A stretch of 64,000 bases of DNA from Allochromatium tepidum (GCF_018409545.1 NZ_AP024563.1:1-64000), one strand, 5' to 3'; counted from the first letter of the stretch, positions 17,859-29,109 are shown. Numbers and translations are program-made. Notes: generated from the letters alone by a model not told the origin.

Positions 17859-19025
17859 ATGATCCCCCGCCGCCTGCTGCCGACGCTCACCGCCGCCCTG
17901 GCCGAAGCGCCAGCCGTGGCGCTGCTCGGGCCGCGCCAGGTGGGCAAGACCACGCTCGCGCTGGAAGTGGCCCGGGCCCGGCCCTCGGTCTATCTCGATC
18001 TCGAGTCCGAGGCCGACCGCGCCAGGCTCGCCGACCCCGAGGGCTATCTCGCGCAGCACGAGGACAAGCTGGTCGTCCTCGACGAGATCCAGCGCGCGCC
18101 GCAACTCTTTCAGAGCCTGCGCGGGCTCATCGACGCCGGCCGCCGCCGCGGGCGCGGCAGAGGACGCTTTCTGGTGCTGGGCTCGGCGTCGATCGACCTG
18201 CTCCGGCAGTCGGGCGAGTCGCTCGCCGGGCGCATCCGCTACCTGGAGCTGGCCCCGCTCGATGCCGGCGAAGCGGGCCGCGCGCGGCTCGACGCGCTGT
18301 GGCTGCGCGGCGGCTTTCCCGAGAGCCTGCTCGCCGGCTCCGATGCGGCCAGCCTGCGCTGGCGGGCCGACTTCATCCGCACCTACCTCGAACGCGACAT
18401 TCCCCAACTCGGGCCGCGCATCCCGGCCGAGACCTTGCGCCGGCTCTGGACCATGCTCGCGCACCAGCAGGGCGGGCTGCTCAACGCCGCCGCACTGGCG
18501 CGCTCGCTGGCGGTGGACGGCAAGACGGTGGCGGCCTATCTCGACCTGCTGGTGGACCTGCTGCTGGTGCGCCGCCTCATGCCGTGGCACGGCAAAGTGC
18601 GCAAGCGGCTGGTGAAGTCGCCCAAGGTCTATGTGCGCGACAGCGGCCTCGTGCATGCCCTGCTCGGCATCACCGACGCCGAAGCGCTGCTCGCGCACCC
18701 GGTGGCGGGCGCGAGCTGGGAGGGCCTGGCGGTCGAGTCGCTGATCGCCGCCGCGCCGCTCGGCACCGAGGCCTTCTTCTTTCGCAGCGCCGCCGGCGCC
18801 GAGATCGACCTGCTGCTCAAGCTGCCCGGCCGCCGCCAGCCCTGGGCCATCGAGATCAAGCGCGGCACGGCGCCGAAGCTCGAACGCGGCTTCCACCTCG
18901 CCTGCGCGGACGTGCAGCCCGAACAGCGCCGCGTGGTGTACGGTGGCGACGAGCGCTTCCCGATCGGCGACGGCGTCCAGGCCGTGTCGCTGCCGGACCT
19001 GTGCGAGGAGCTCGGCGCCGCATGA
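17859..19025 (+). CDS. AAA-type ATPase with DUF4143 domain
   Basis: Predicted ATPase of 388 residues embedded in the restriction operon. The N-terminal AAA_14 domain has Walker A GPRQVGKTT (24-32) and a Walker B-like KLVVLDEIQ. A helical DUF4143 part with a winged-helix look (LNAAALARSLAVDGKTVAAYLDLL) follows. The C-terminal segment carries a PD-(D/E)XK-like pattern (GAEIDLLL then WAIEIKRG). Such proteins are common in mobile and defence regions, but their role is unsettled. A longer frame starts at 17754; the ATG at 17859 is chosen because family similarity starts there, directly after the 37-base palindrome. Its stop overlaps the hsdR start (ATGA), so it is translationally tied to the restriction subunit. 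Confidence 0.88.
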   Translation: MIPRRLLPTLTAALAEAPAVALLGPRQVGKTTLALEVARARPSVYLDLESEADRARLADPEGYLAQHEDKLVVLDEIQRAPQLFQSLRGLIDAGRRRGRGRGRFLVLGSASIDLLRQSGESLAGRIRYLELAPLDAGEAGRARLDALWLRGGFPESLLAGSDAASLRWRADFIRTYLERDIPQLGPRIPAETLRRLWTMLAHQQGGLLNAAALARSLAVDGKTVAAYLDLLVDLLLVRRLMPWHGKVRKRLVKSPKVYVRDSGLVHALLGITDAEALLAHPVAGASWEGLAVESLIAAAPLGTEAFFFRSAAGAEIDLLLKLPGRRQPWAIEIKRGTAPKLERGFHLACADVQPEQRRVVYGGDERFPIGDGVQAVSLPDLCEELGAA

Positions 19026-22000
19026 GTCAGTTCACGTTCCTGCAGGCGGAGTGGGCCGCGGTGTACGAGTCCGCAGCGCGGGCCGAAGCCGCCGTGCACG
19101 CCGATCCACGCACCGCGTGCTTCTACGCGCGGCGCGCGCTCGAACTGGCGGTGAGCTGGGCCTACAAGCACGATGCTTCGCTGAAGCTGCCGTACCAGGA
19201 CAACCTGTCGGCGCTGATCCACGAGCCGAGCTTCAAGCAAGCCGCCGGCGAGGCGGTGTTCAGCAAGGCGCGGATCATCAACACGCTGGGCAACCGCGCC
19301 GTGCACGGGCATCGGGCGATTCCACCCGACGACGCGGTGGTCGCGGTGCGCGAGCTGTTCCACGTGACGTACTGGCTTGCGCGCACCTACGGCCGTGCGG
19401 CGCGCCCGGCACCGGGCCTGACCTTCGACGCGGCCGCATTGCCGAAGGCGACACCGGTGCGCGGGCCGTCGGCCGAGCAGTTGCAACGTCTTGAAGCGTC
19501 CTTACGCGAGCGCGACGAGAAGCTCGCCGCCCTGCTGGCCGACAAGACCACGCTCGACGAGGAGCTGAAGCGCCTGCGCGCCGAGGTGGCGGCGGCCAAG
19601 CAGGCGGCAGCGGCGCAGCCGGACACCCACGACTACTCCGAGGCCGAGACCCGCGACTACTTCATCGACCTGCTGCTCAAGGAAGCCGGCTGGCCGCTCG
19701 ATCAGCCGCGGGACCGCGAGTTCGAGGTCAGCGGCATGCCCAACCAGGAGGGCAAGGGCTTCGTCGATTACGTGCTCTGGGGCGACGACGGCAGGCCGCT
19801 CGGGCTGGTCGAAGCCAAGCGCACCCGGCGCGATGCGCGGGTCGGCCAGCAGCAGGCCAAGCTGTATGCGGACTGCCTCGAGCGCCGGTTCGGCCGGCGC
19901 CCGCTGATCTTCTACTCCAACGGCTACGAGCACTGGCTGTGGGACGACACGCGCTACCCGCCGCGCGCGGTGCAGGGTTTCTACAAGAAGGCGGAGCTGG
20001 AGCTCGCGATCCGGCGGCGCGGCACCCGCAAGCCGCCGGCGGCGGCCGAGATCGATTCCGCCATCGTCGAGCGCTACTACCAGACGCGCGGCATCCGGCG
20101 CATCGCCGAGGCCTTCGAGCGCGACCACGACCGCAAGGCGCTGCTGGTGATGGCCACCGGCGCCGGCAAGACGCGCACGGTCATCGCGCTCGTCGATCTG
20201 CTGATGCGCTGCAACTGGGTCAAGCGCGTGCTGTTCCTGGCAGACCGCGTGGCGCTGGTGAATCAGGCGGTCAATGCCTTCAAGCACTTTCTTCCCGATG
20301 CGTCGCCGGTGAACCTGGTCACCGAGAAGGACGCGGAGGGGCGGGTCTTCGTCTCCACCTATCCGACGATGATGGGGCTGATCGACGAGACACGCGACGG
20401 CCGGCGGCGCTTCGGGGTCGGTCACTTCGACCTGGTGGTCATCGATGAGGCGCACCGCTCGGTGTTCCAGAAGTACCGCGCGATCTTCGACTACTTCGAC
20501 GCGCTGCTGGTCGGGCTCACGGCCACGCCCAAGGACGAGGTGGACCGCAACACCTACAGCCTGTTCGACCTGGAAAACGGCGTCCCGACCGACGCCTACG
20601 GACTCGACGAGGCGGTGCGCGACGGCTTCCTCGTGCCGCCGAAGGCCGTGTCGGTGCCGCTGAAGTTCCAGCGCGAAGGGATCAGGTACGACGAGCTGTC
20701 CGAAGAGGACAAGGACCAGTGGGACGCGCTGGACTGGGACGAGGATGGCAACGTACCCGATCGCGTGGAGGCGGAGGCGGTCAACAAATGGCTGTTCAAC
20801 AAGGACACGGTGGACAAGGTCCTGGAACACGTCATGACGCGGGGCCTCAAGGTGGCCGGCGGCGACCGGCTCGGCAAGACCATCCTGTTCGCCAAGAATC
20901 AGCACCATGCCGAGTTCATCGCCGAGCGCTTCAATGCCAACTACCCGCACTACAAGGGCGAGTTCGCGCGGGTCATCACATTCAAGACCGAGTATGCGCA
21001 GAGCCTGATCGACAACTTCTCGGCCAAGGACAAGGCGCCGCACATTGCGATCTCGGTGGACATGCTCGACACCGGCATAGACATTCCCGAGGTCGTGAAC
21101 CTGGTGTTCTTCAAGCTGGTGCGCTCGAAGACCAAGTTCTGGCAGATGCTGGGGCGCGGCACACGCCTGTGTCCGGATCTGTTCGGCCCCGGCAAGCACA
21201 AGGAGTACTTCTGCGTCTTCGACTACTGCCGGAACCTGGAGTACTTCAGCCGGAACATCCCGGCCACCGAGGGGGCGCTGGGCGAATCGCTGGGCAAGCG
21301 CCTGTTCGATGCCCGGCTGGAGCTGATCGGTGAGCTGGACAAGAGGCTCGCCGACGCCGACCGCCAGACGGCACGCGAGACAGGGGCGCCGCCGCATGGG
21401 CATCCGGAATCCGACCACGAGGTGCGGGCGCAGGTCGCCGCGTTGCTGCACAGGGAAGTGGCCGCGATGAACCTCGACAACTTCGTCGTGCGGCCCAAGC
21501 GGCGCATCGTCGAGCAGTACGCCAAGCCCGAGGCCTGGGCCGTGCTGTCACCTGAAGCGCTCTCGGATCTGTCGCACCAGGTCGCGGGCCTGCCCTCGGG
21601 ACTCGACCCGGAGAACGAGGAGGCCAAGCGTTTCGACCTGCTGGTGCTGAACCTCCAGCTGGCGATGCTGCGGGCGGAGCCGGGCTTCGCTCGCCTGCGC
21701 GACCAGGTCAAGGAGCTCGCCGGCCTGCTGGAGGAGAAGTCGGCGATTCCGATGGTGCGCGAGCAGATGGCGCTGATCCGGGACGTGCAGACCGACGAAT
21801 GGTGGCAGGACGTGACCGTCCCGATGCTCGAAGGCATGCGCCGGCGCCTGCGTGATCTGATCGAGTTCATCGAGAAGCGCAAGCGCAAGCCCATTTACAC
21901 CGACTTCGAGGACGAGATGGGCGGCGAGACAGCGGTCGATCTGCCGGGTTTTGGCCACGGCACCGACTACGCGAGGTTCCGCGCCAAGGCGCAGGCCTTT

Positions 22001-22438
22001 CTCCGCTCACACCAGGACCACATGGCAATTCACAAGTTGCGGATGAACAAGGCGCTGACCGCTGCCGATCTCACCGAGCTTCAACGCATGCTTGCCGAGA
22101 GCGGCGTTGGCGGCGCGGAGGACATCCGGCGCGCCGCCGAGGAGTCCCACGGGCTCGGGCTCTTCGTGCGCTCGCTGGTCGGCCTCGATCGCCAAGCGGC
22201 GAAGGAAGCGTTGGCCGGTTTCCTCAACGGGAAGTCGTGGAGCGCCAATCAGATCGAGTTCATCAACCTGATCGTGAACCACCTCACCGAGCACGGCGTG
22301 ATGGAAGCGGCGATGCTCTATGAGTCCCCATTCACGGACTTGACGCCGCACGGCCCGGATGGACTCTTCAGTTCGAGCCAGGTGGATGAGCTGGTCGGAA
22401 TATTGAACGCCGTTCGGACCACGGCGATCGCGGCGTGA
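19022..22438 (+). CDS. hsdR: Type I restriction endonuclease subunit HsdR with HEPN-like N-terminus
   Basis: Motor and nuclease subunit of 1138 residues. Domains in order: a DUF4145/HEPN-like helical region (1-130), a coiled coil (about 155-195), and the HSDR_N nuclease (about 205-330) with Asp249 and Glu264-Ala-Lys266 as PD-ExK residues. A superfamily 2 helicase follows, with Walker A MATGAGKT (Lys383) and DEAH box (Asp475-His478), then helicase motif VI (FWQMLGRGTRL) and a C-terminal domain that binds the methylase. The ATG at 19022 overlaps the ATPase stop; a longer open frame upstream is a shadow of the ATPase gene. All catalytic residues are present, so the system looks active. Confidence 0.94.
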   Translation: MSQFTFLQAEWAAVYESAARAEAAVHADPRTACFYARRALELAVSWAYKHDASLKLPYQDNLSALIHEPSFKQAAGEAVFSKARIINTLGNRAVHGHRAIPPDDAVVAVRELFHVTYWLARTYGRAARPAPGLTFDAAALPKATPVRGPSAEQLQRLEASLRERDEKLAALLADKTTLDEELKRLRAEVAAAKQAAAAQPDTHDYSEAETRDYFIDLLLKEAGWPLDQPRDREFEVSGMPNQEGKGFVDYVLWGDDGRPLGLVEAKRTRRDARVGQQQAKLYADCLERRFGRRPLIFYSNGYEHWLWDDTRYPPRAVQGFYKKAELELAIRRRGTRKPPAAAEIDSAIVERYYQTRGIRRIAEAFERDHDRKALLVMATGAGKTRTVIALVDLLMRCNWVKRVLFLADRVALVNQAVNAFKHFLPDASPVNLVTEKDAEGRVFVSTYPTMMGLIDETRDGRRRFGVGHFDLVVIDEAHRSVFQKYRAIFDYFDALLVGLTATPKDEVDRNTYSLFDLENGVPTDAYGLDEAVRDGFLVPPKAVSVPLKFQREGIRYDELSEEDKDQWDALDWDEDGNVPDRVEAEAVNKWLFNKDTVDKVLEHVMTRGLKVAGGDRLGKTILFAKNQHHAEFIAERFNANYPHYKGEFARVITFKTEYAQSLIDNFSAKDKAPHIAISVDMLDTGIDIPEVVNLVFFKLVRSKTKFWQMLGRGTRLCPDLFGPGKHKEYFCVFDYCRNLEYFSRNIPATEGALGESLGKRLFDARLELIGELDKRLADADRQTARETGAPPHGHPESDHEVRAQVAALLHREVAAMNLDNFVVRPKRRIVEQYAKPEAWAVLSPEALSDLSHQVAGLPSGLDPENEEAKRFDLLVLNLQLAMLRAEPGFARLRDQVKELAGLLEEKSAIPMVREQMALIRDVQTDEWWQDVTVPMLEGMRRRLRDLIEFIEKRKRKPIYTDFEDEMGGETAVDLPGFGHGTDYARFRAKAQAFLRSHQDHMAIHKLRMNKALTAADLTELQRMLAESGVGGAEDIRRAAEESHGLGLFVRSLVGLDRQAAKEALAGFLNGKSWSANQIEFINLIVNHLTEHGVMEAAMLYESPFTDLTPHGPDGLFSSSQVDELVGILNAVRTTAIAA

Positions 22439-22484
22439 CACTCACATCGGAACAAGGCTTCCAGTCATCGGGTGAGCGCCATGA

Positions 22485-22775
22485 AGGGGTGCCTATGGGG
22501 AAGCGGCCATGAAGGTGGCCGAAAAGATCCGCTCAGCGGTCGAGCAGTACAAATTCCGCATCGCCGGCGGCGAGCTGGAGAAAACGATCTCAGTCGGCGT
22601 GGCGCTGTTTCCCGAGGACAGTGAAACCTTCTGGCAGACGCTCAAATATGCCGATGTGGCTCCGTATCGGGCCAAGGACGAGGGACGAAACCGCGTGTTG
22701 CGCTTCGCGCCGGAGATGCGGCGGGACGAGAACGGCGGCTACTCTAGCCGTACCCCCTTGGTACCGGCTCGATAA
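22485..22775 (+). pseudogene. GGDEF diguanylate cyclase, C-terminal fragment
   Basis: Remnant of a diguanylate cyclase domain directly after the restriction island. The readable piece has AEKIRSAVEQ, TISVGVALFPED and ADVAPYRAKDEGRNRV, which are the last third of a GGDEF domain. In place of the usual AD-ALYRAK there is a proline. The frame is closed by a stop at 22482-22484, and the GGDEF catalytic motif itself is missing. The 5' part was probably lost when the restriction cassette arrived; no matching N-terminal half is visible before hsdM. Confidence 0.75.
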
Positions 22776-22787
22776 CACGGTAGAACC

Positions 22788-24233
22788 ATGCACTGGCGCG
22801 CCATCATCCGGCTGTTCGGTCTGCTGTTGATGCTCTACAGCCTGAGCTTTCTGCCGTCGCTGGCCGTGGCGCTGCTGTATCAGGATGGGCAGTGGCCGGT
22901 GTTCCTGGAGTCACTCCTGACAACCCTGGGCGCGGGTCTGCTGCTGTGGCTGCCGAACTACCATCGTGAGAGCGAACTCTCGGTGCGCGACGGTTTTCTG
23001 ATCGTGGCCTTGTTCTGGGCGCTGCTCGGGGTATTCGGTGCACTGCCCTTCATTCTCGGACTGCATCTGAACCTGACCGATGCGGTCTTCGAGTCGATCT
23101 CGGGCTTCACCACCACGGGCGCGACCGTCATCGACGGACTCGACCGCTTACCCAAGTCGATCCTCTACCATCGTCAGCAGATCCAGTGGCTCGGCGGCAT
23201 GGGTGTGATCGTGCTGGCGGTGGCCATCCTGCCGCTGCTGGGCGTGGGCGGGATGCAGCTCTACCGGGCCGAGGCCTCGGGTGTGGCCAAGCACGAAAAA
23301 CCGACACCGCGTATCGGCGAGACGGCGCGCGTGCTCTGGTCGCTGTATTTCGGTCTGACGGCGGCCTGTGCGCTGGCGTTCTGGCTGGCCGGGATGACGC
23401 TGTTCGATGCCGTCGGCCATGCCTTCGCGACCGTGGCCACCGGCGGCTTCTCGACCCATGACGCCAGTCTGGGCTATTACGATAGCCCGCTGATCGAGGC
23501 GATCGCCATCGTCTTCATGCTGGCCGGCGCCGTGAACTTCGCCATCCATTTCGTCGCCTGGCGCGATCTGGACGTCCGGGCCTATCTGCATGATCCGGAG
23601 ACGCGCACCTTCGGGCTGATCGTCCTCGGCGGCTCGCTCTTCATCGCCGCCAGTCTGTACTGGGCGCAGGCCTATGCCGATGTCGGTTCAGCACTACGGC
23701 ATGGCGTCTTCCAGGTCGTCTCCATCATGACCAGCACCGGATTCGGCACCGCGACCTTCGGCGACTGGCCGCTGCACATTCCCCTGGTGCTGGTCATCCT
23801 GTCCTTCATCGGCGGCTGCGGCGGCTCGACGGCGGGCGGACTCAAGGTGCTGCGCGTGATGCTGCTGGTCAAGCTGGGGGTTCGTCAGTTGTTCCAGTTC
23901 GCCCATCCGCATGCGGTGCTGGAGGTCAAGATCGGCCGGCATGTCATCAAGGAGGACGTGCTGCTGTCGGTCTGGGGCTTCTATGTGCTCTATATCGCGA
24001 CCTGTATGTTGCTGACGGTGGCCATGATGGCCGCCGGGCTGGATCTGGAATCGGCGTTCGGCGCGGTCTTCACCACGGTCAATCTCTGCGGGCCGGGATT
24101 GGGCGAGGTGGCCGTCACCTTCGCCGCGGTCGATCCAGCGGTCAAGTGGCTGGGGGTCTTCGGGATGCTGGCGGGGCGGCTGGAGATCTTCACCCTGCTG
24201 ATCCTGTTCATGCCGGCCTTCTGGCGGCAGTGA
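22788..24233 (+). CDS. trkH: Trk-type potassium uptake protein TrkH
   Basis: Inner-membrane K+ translocating subunit of the Trk system, 481 residues and about ten membrane segments. The four pore-loop motifs are present in order: SISGFTTTGATVI, VATGGFSTHD, MTSTGFGTATF and TVNLCGPGLGE. Length is normal. The regulatory partner TrkA is not adjacent; a channel with TrkA_N domains at 29110 is a different type of protein. It is flanked by gene fragments on both sides but intact itself. Confidence 0.94.
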   Translation: MHWRAIIRLFGLLLMLYSLSFLPSLAVALLYQDGQWPVFLESLLTTLGAGLLLWLPNYHRESELSVRDGFLIVALFWALLGVFGALPFILGLHLNLTDAVFESISGFTTTGATVIDGLDRLPKSILYHRQQIQWLGGMGVIVLAVAILPLLGVGGMQLYRAEASGVAKHEKPTPRIGETARVLWSLYFGLTAACALAFWLAGMTLFDAVGHAFATVATGGFSTHDASLGYYDSPLIEAIAIVFMLAGAVNFAIHFVAWRDLDVRAYLHDPETRTFGLIVLGGSLFIAASLYWAQAYADVGSALRHGVFQVVSIMTSTGFGTATFGDWPLHIPLVLVILSFIGGCGGSTAGGLKVLRVMLLVKLGVRQLFQFAHPHAVLEVKIGRHVIKEDVLLSVWGFYVLYIATCMLLTVAMMAAGLDLESAFGAVFTTVNLCGPGLGEVAVTFAAVDPAVKWLGVFGMLAGRLEIFTLLILFMPAFWRQ

Positions 24234-24250
24234 GTTCAGGCTGGTAGCGG

Positions 24251-24467
24251 TCAATGCTCGCCCTTGGTGCGCAGCAGCCCCGCCAGCCGGTTGCCCTGCT
24301 TCTGCGGACCGCCGCGCGGAAACAGCCGATGCAGGCCCCGGTTACCGCCGTCCTCGGCGCCCCAGAGACGCTTGAAGTGCGCGATCATGTCGCGCACCGT
24401 CGCCTGGGCGCCGTGCCGGGCGAAGTGTTCGCGCAAAAAGCGGATCACCTCTCCCGCAATACCGTGA
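24251..24467 (-). pseudogene. DsrC/TusE-family sulfur carrier, C-terminal fragment
   Basis: The minus strand encodes GEVIRFLREHFARHGAQ and then HRLFPRGGPQKQGNRLAGL, which closely follow the DsrC/TusE pattern (WEVIRFLRE, ELFPYGPAKQACKIAGL). DsrC-type proteins carry sulfur on a C-terminal cysteine; here the sequence ends in LLRTKGEH with no cysteine. The N-terminal half, with the start codon, is missing: similarity breaks off around 24452, where the opposite-strand fragment begins. It is therefore a broken paralogue rather than a working gene. Confidence 0.7.
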
Positions 24468-24616
24468 TTATCAACTGCAGGGGGCCGTGGCCGGGATGGT
24501 GGTTCCGGATCAGGTCGGGCGTTTTGCCTACCGCAAGGGTCTGTTCGTGCTGGCCCAGTCGGGGCAAGTCGGTCGAGATTCGCAACGACGCCCAGTTTCA
24601 GCCCAAGACCTGGTGA
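24466..24616 (+). pseudogene. C-terminal remnant of a DUF3782-like protein
   Basis: The plus strand encodes GAVAGMVVPDQVGRFAYRKG and then LFVLAQSG, followed after a one-base frame change by VEIRNDAQFQPKTW and a stop. This resembles the end of DUF3782-type PD-(D/E)XK proteins common in phototrophic bacteria. No upstream part exists. It abuts the DsrC-like fragment head to head, pointing to a rearrangement joint near 24460. Confidence 0.5.
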
Positions 24617-24646
24617 CTCGCCCTTCTCAATAACGACTCCGGATCT

Positions 24647-25267
24647 ATGAACCCTATCCACCCGATCGACCAACTCATCGCCATCATGGCACGCCTGCGC
24701 GATCCCGAGGACGGCTGTCCCTGGGATCTGGAGCAGACCTTCCGCACTATTCTGCCCTATACGCTGGAGGAGGCCTACGAGGTCGCCGAGGCGATCGAGC
24801 GCGAAGACATGGCGGCCTTGCGCGATGAACTCAGCGACCTGCTGCTCCAGGTCGTCTTCCATGCGCGCATGGCCGAGGAGGGAGGTCATTTCGCCTTCGC
24901 CGACGTGGTCGCGGCGATCTGCGACAAGCTGATCCGGCGCCATCCGCATGTCTTCGGCGCGGCCGAACTGGCGGATGCGGCGGCCATCCGGGTCCGCTGG
25001 GAGCAGATCAAGGCTGCCGAGCGCGCGGGCACCGAGAGCGGGGAGTCGAACGGAATCCTGGCCGGCGTCGCGCGCGCACTGCCGGCCCTGGTGCGTGCCG
25101 AGAAGCTCCAGCGTCGTGCCGCGCGGGTCGGCTTCGACTGGGATGAGGTCTCAGCCGTCTTCGACAAGGTCGAGGAAGAGCTCGCCGAGTGTCGCGCGAC
25201 CCTGGCCGAGCACTCCGATCCGACCGAGCGCGTCCACGAGATCGGCGATCTGCTGTTCTGTTCCTAA
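24647..25267 (+). pseudogene. mazG: MazG pyrophosphohydrolase, 5' part (interrupted gene)
   Basis: N-terminal 206 residues of the nucleoside triphosphate pyrophosphohydrolase MazG, which hydrolyses non-canonical and excess NTPs. The first MazG domain is complete (LRDPEDGCPWDLEQTF, LEEAYEVAEAI, ELSDLLLQVVFHA). The second runs through FDKVEEELAE to HEIGDLLF and then stops after CS at 25265-25267. The rest of the family sequence resumes at about 25580 in a different frame, so the gene is cut by an insertion rather than naturally short. Whether the 206-residue product keeps activity is unknown. Confidence 0.9.
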
Positions 25268-25588
25268 AAACCTAAACAAAGTTGCTTATGGTGGTTTTTA
25301 AGTGATTCGCTCTCCGTTGATAGCGCCCTGGTGGGCGAGCAACTGGAGTCCGGGTTGAGCAGTCCCAACCGAATGGCCGGTCAACACCGGCAACATGGGC
25401 CGTGTCAACCGTCGAAACCCAGCTTGCGCCATAAAAATTGCCTCGGCGTTCATCCTGAACAGAGAACAACCTTGCGATTCGACGTTGACCCTGACCATGG
25501 AGCGTGAAACCTTCACGCTTGTAGATAACCTATCTACAGTGGAAAATCCTGATGAAAAATGAAGAAAAAATCAAGAACTGTTTTTTGC
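25265..25588. mobile_element. Structured insertion of about 325 bases splitting mazG
   Basis: MazG coding breaks at ...LLFCS and restarts at [14 protein letters not shown], with about 325 extra bases between. The junctions share TG(T/C)TCCT, a possible short target repeat with one mismatch. The insert is A+T-rich at its ends and contains several inverted repeats: TAAAAACC/GGTTTTTA (25265-25298), GCCGGT/ACCGGC around the middle, and two tandem hairpins near the right end. It encodes no recognisable protein. This suits a non-autonomous mobile element or a transposon end (for example an IS200/IS605-type remnant with a structured RNA), but the family is not identified. Confidence 0.6.
25502..25538. 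repeat. Two tandem hairpins with identical ACC loops
   Basis: GCGTGAA-ACC-TTCACGC (25502-25518) is followed one base later by TGTAGATA-ACC-TATCTACA (25520-25538). Both are perfect stems with the same three-base loop, near the right end of the mazG insertion. Such stems are typical of transposon subterminal recognition structures. Confidence 0.7.
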
Positions 25589-25783
25589 TCCTGTGTCAAT
25601 CTGGCCCGACACATGGGCGTGGATGCCGAACAGGCGTTGCGCGCCGCCAATCAGCGCTTCGAACATCGCTTCGCCCAGGTCGAGCGCGGCTTGCGCGAAC
25701 AGGGACTCGAACCGGGTCTGGAGACCCGCGAGGAGATGGAGCGACAATGGACACTGGCCAAGGCCACCGAGCGCCAGGGCTGA
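25580..25783 (+). pseudogene. mazG: MazG, 3' part (interrupted gene)
   Basis: The reading frame [20 protein letters not shown] through [10 protein letters not shown] to the stop at 25781 is the C-terminal end of MazG, containing the helix that completes the second MazG domain. An ATG at 25559 inside the insertion could in principle start translation in this frame, but no intact product is expected. It ends 16 bases before uvrA, so mazG and uvrA were probably co-transcribed. Confidence 0.88.
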
Positions 25784-25799
25784 ACCCAAGGCCACTTTC

Positions 25800-28625
<2,826 letters not shown>

Positions 28626-28709
28626 CCGGCGAGCGACGGCACGCCTATGACATCAGGCGAGAGTGTAAACTACCCCTACGACTCTATCGCCACACCGCAT
28701 ACATTCGCC

Positions 28710-29093
28710 ATGAACCCAGAAAAGGTCGCCTTCGGCTTCTTCATCGTGCTCGCCCTGACGCTCAACTTCGGCTTCTTCGTCGGCGAGATCGACAATCCCG
28801 ATCACCATCACGCCTGGGAGCTGTTCTTCGTGGTGGTGGTCAACATGATCGCCACCGTGCTCAAGTTCGGTGACCGCACCCAGATGGGCGCGGTGCTGCT
28901 GGCGACCAGTCTGGTGGCCATGCTGCAACTGCTGGCCGCCTCACTGGTCTGGACCATCGCCGTCCATGCCACAGAGACCGGCATGACGCCCTCGGTCATG
29001 GCCAGCATCGTCTCGCTCTCGGGCGGCGCCATGATCGCCAACGTGGTCTCGGTGGTGCTGCTGGTCATCGAGACGGTGCTGCTGCGGCGCTGA
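28710..29093 (+). CDS. DUF6394 family membrane protein
   Basis: Small membrane protein of 127 residues with four likely membrane segments (about 4-22, 38-55, 60-85, 95-125) and the conserved block GEIDNPDHHHAWELF between the first two. Its function is unknown. The ATG at 28710 gives the family start MNPEKVAFGFF; a longer frame from 28647 is disfavoured. The potassium channel gene follows after 16 bases, and the two are likely co-transcribed, so a role with the channel is possible. Confidence 0.8.
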   Translation: MNPEKVAFGFFIVLALTLNFGFFVGEIDNPDHHHAWELFFVVVVNMIATVLKFGDRTQMGAVLLATSLVAMLQLLAASLVWTIAVHATETGMTPSVMASIVSLSGGAMIANVVSVVLLVIETVLLRR

Positions 29094-29109
29094 GCAGAGC
29101 GACTGAGCC

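Noticed and set aside
19356-19371. parS-like TGTTCCACGTGACGTA inside hsdR
   Set aside because: Only the left half and centre match. The right half is wrong, and the site is isolated in foreign DNA.
19502-21451. Minus-strand open frame of about 650 codons inside hsdR
   Set aside because: It is complementary to well-conserved helicase motifs, has no ribosome binding site and has no recognisable domain. It reflects high G+C content.
18299-22438. Very long plus-strand open frame of about 1380 codons
   Set aside because: Its first 240 codons run out of frame through the ATPase gene, with Arg/Ala-rich composition typical of a shadow. The real hsdR starts at the ATG at 19022.
24251-24949. Full-length 232-codon minus-strand gene ending in DsrC-like sequence
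   Set aside because: Only the last 70 or so codons resemble DsrC. The upstream part is antisense to mazG and not protein-like, so it is called a fragment.
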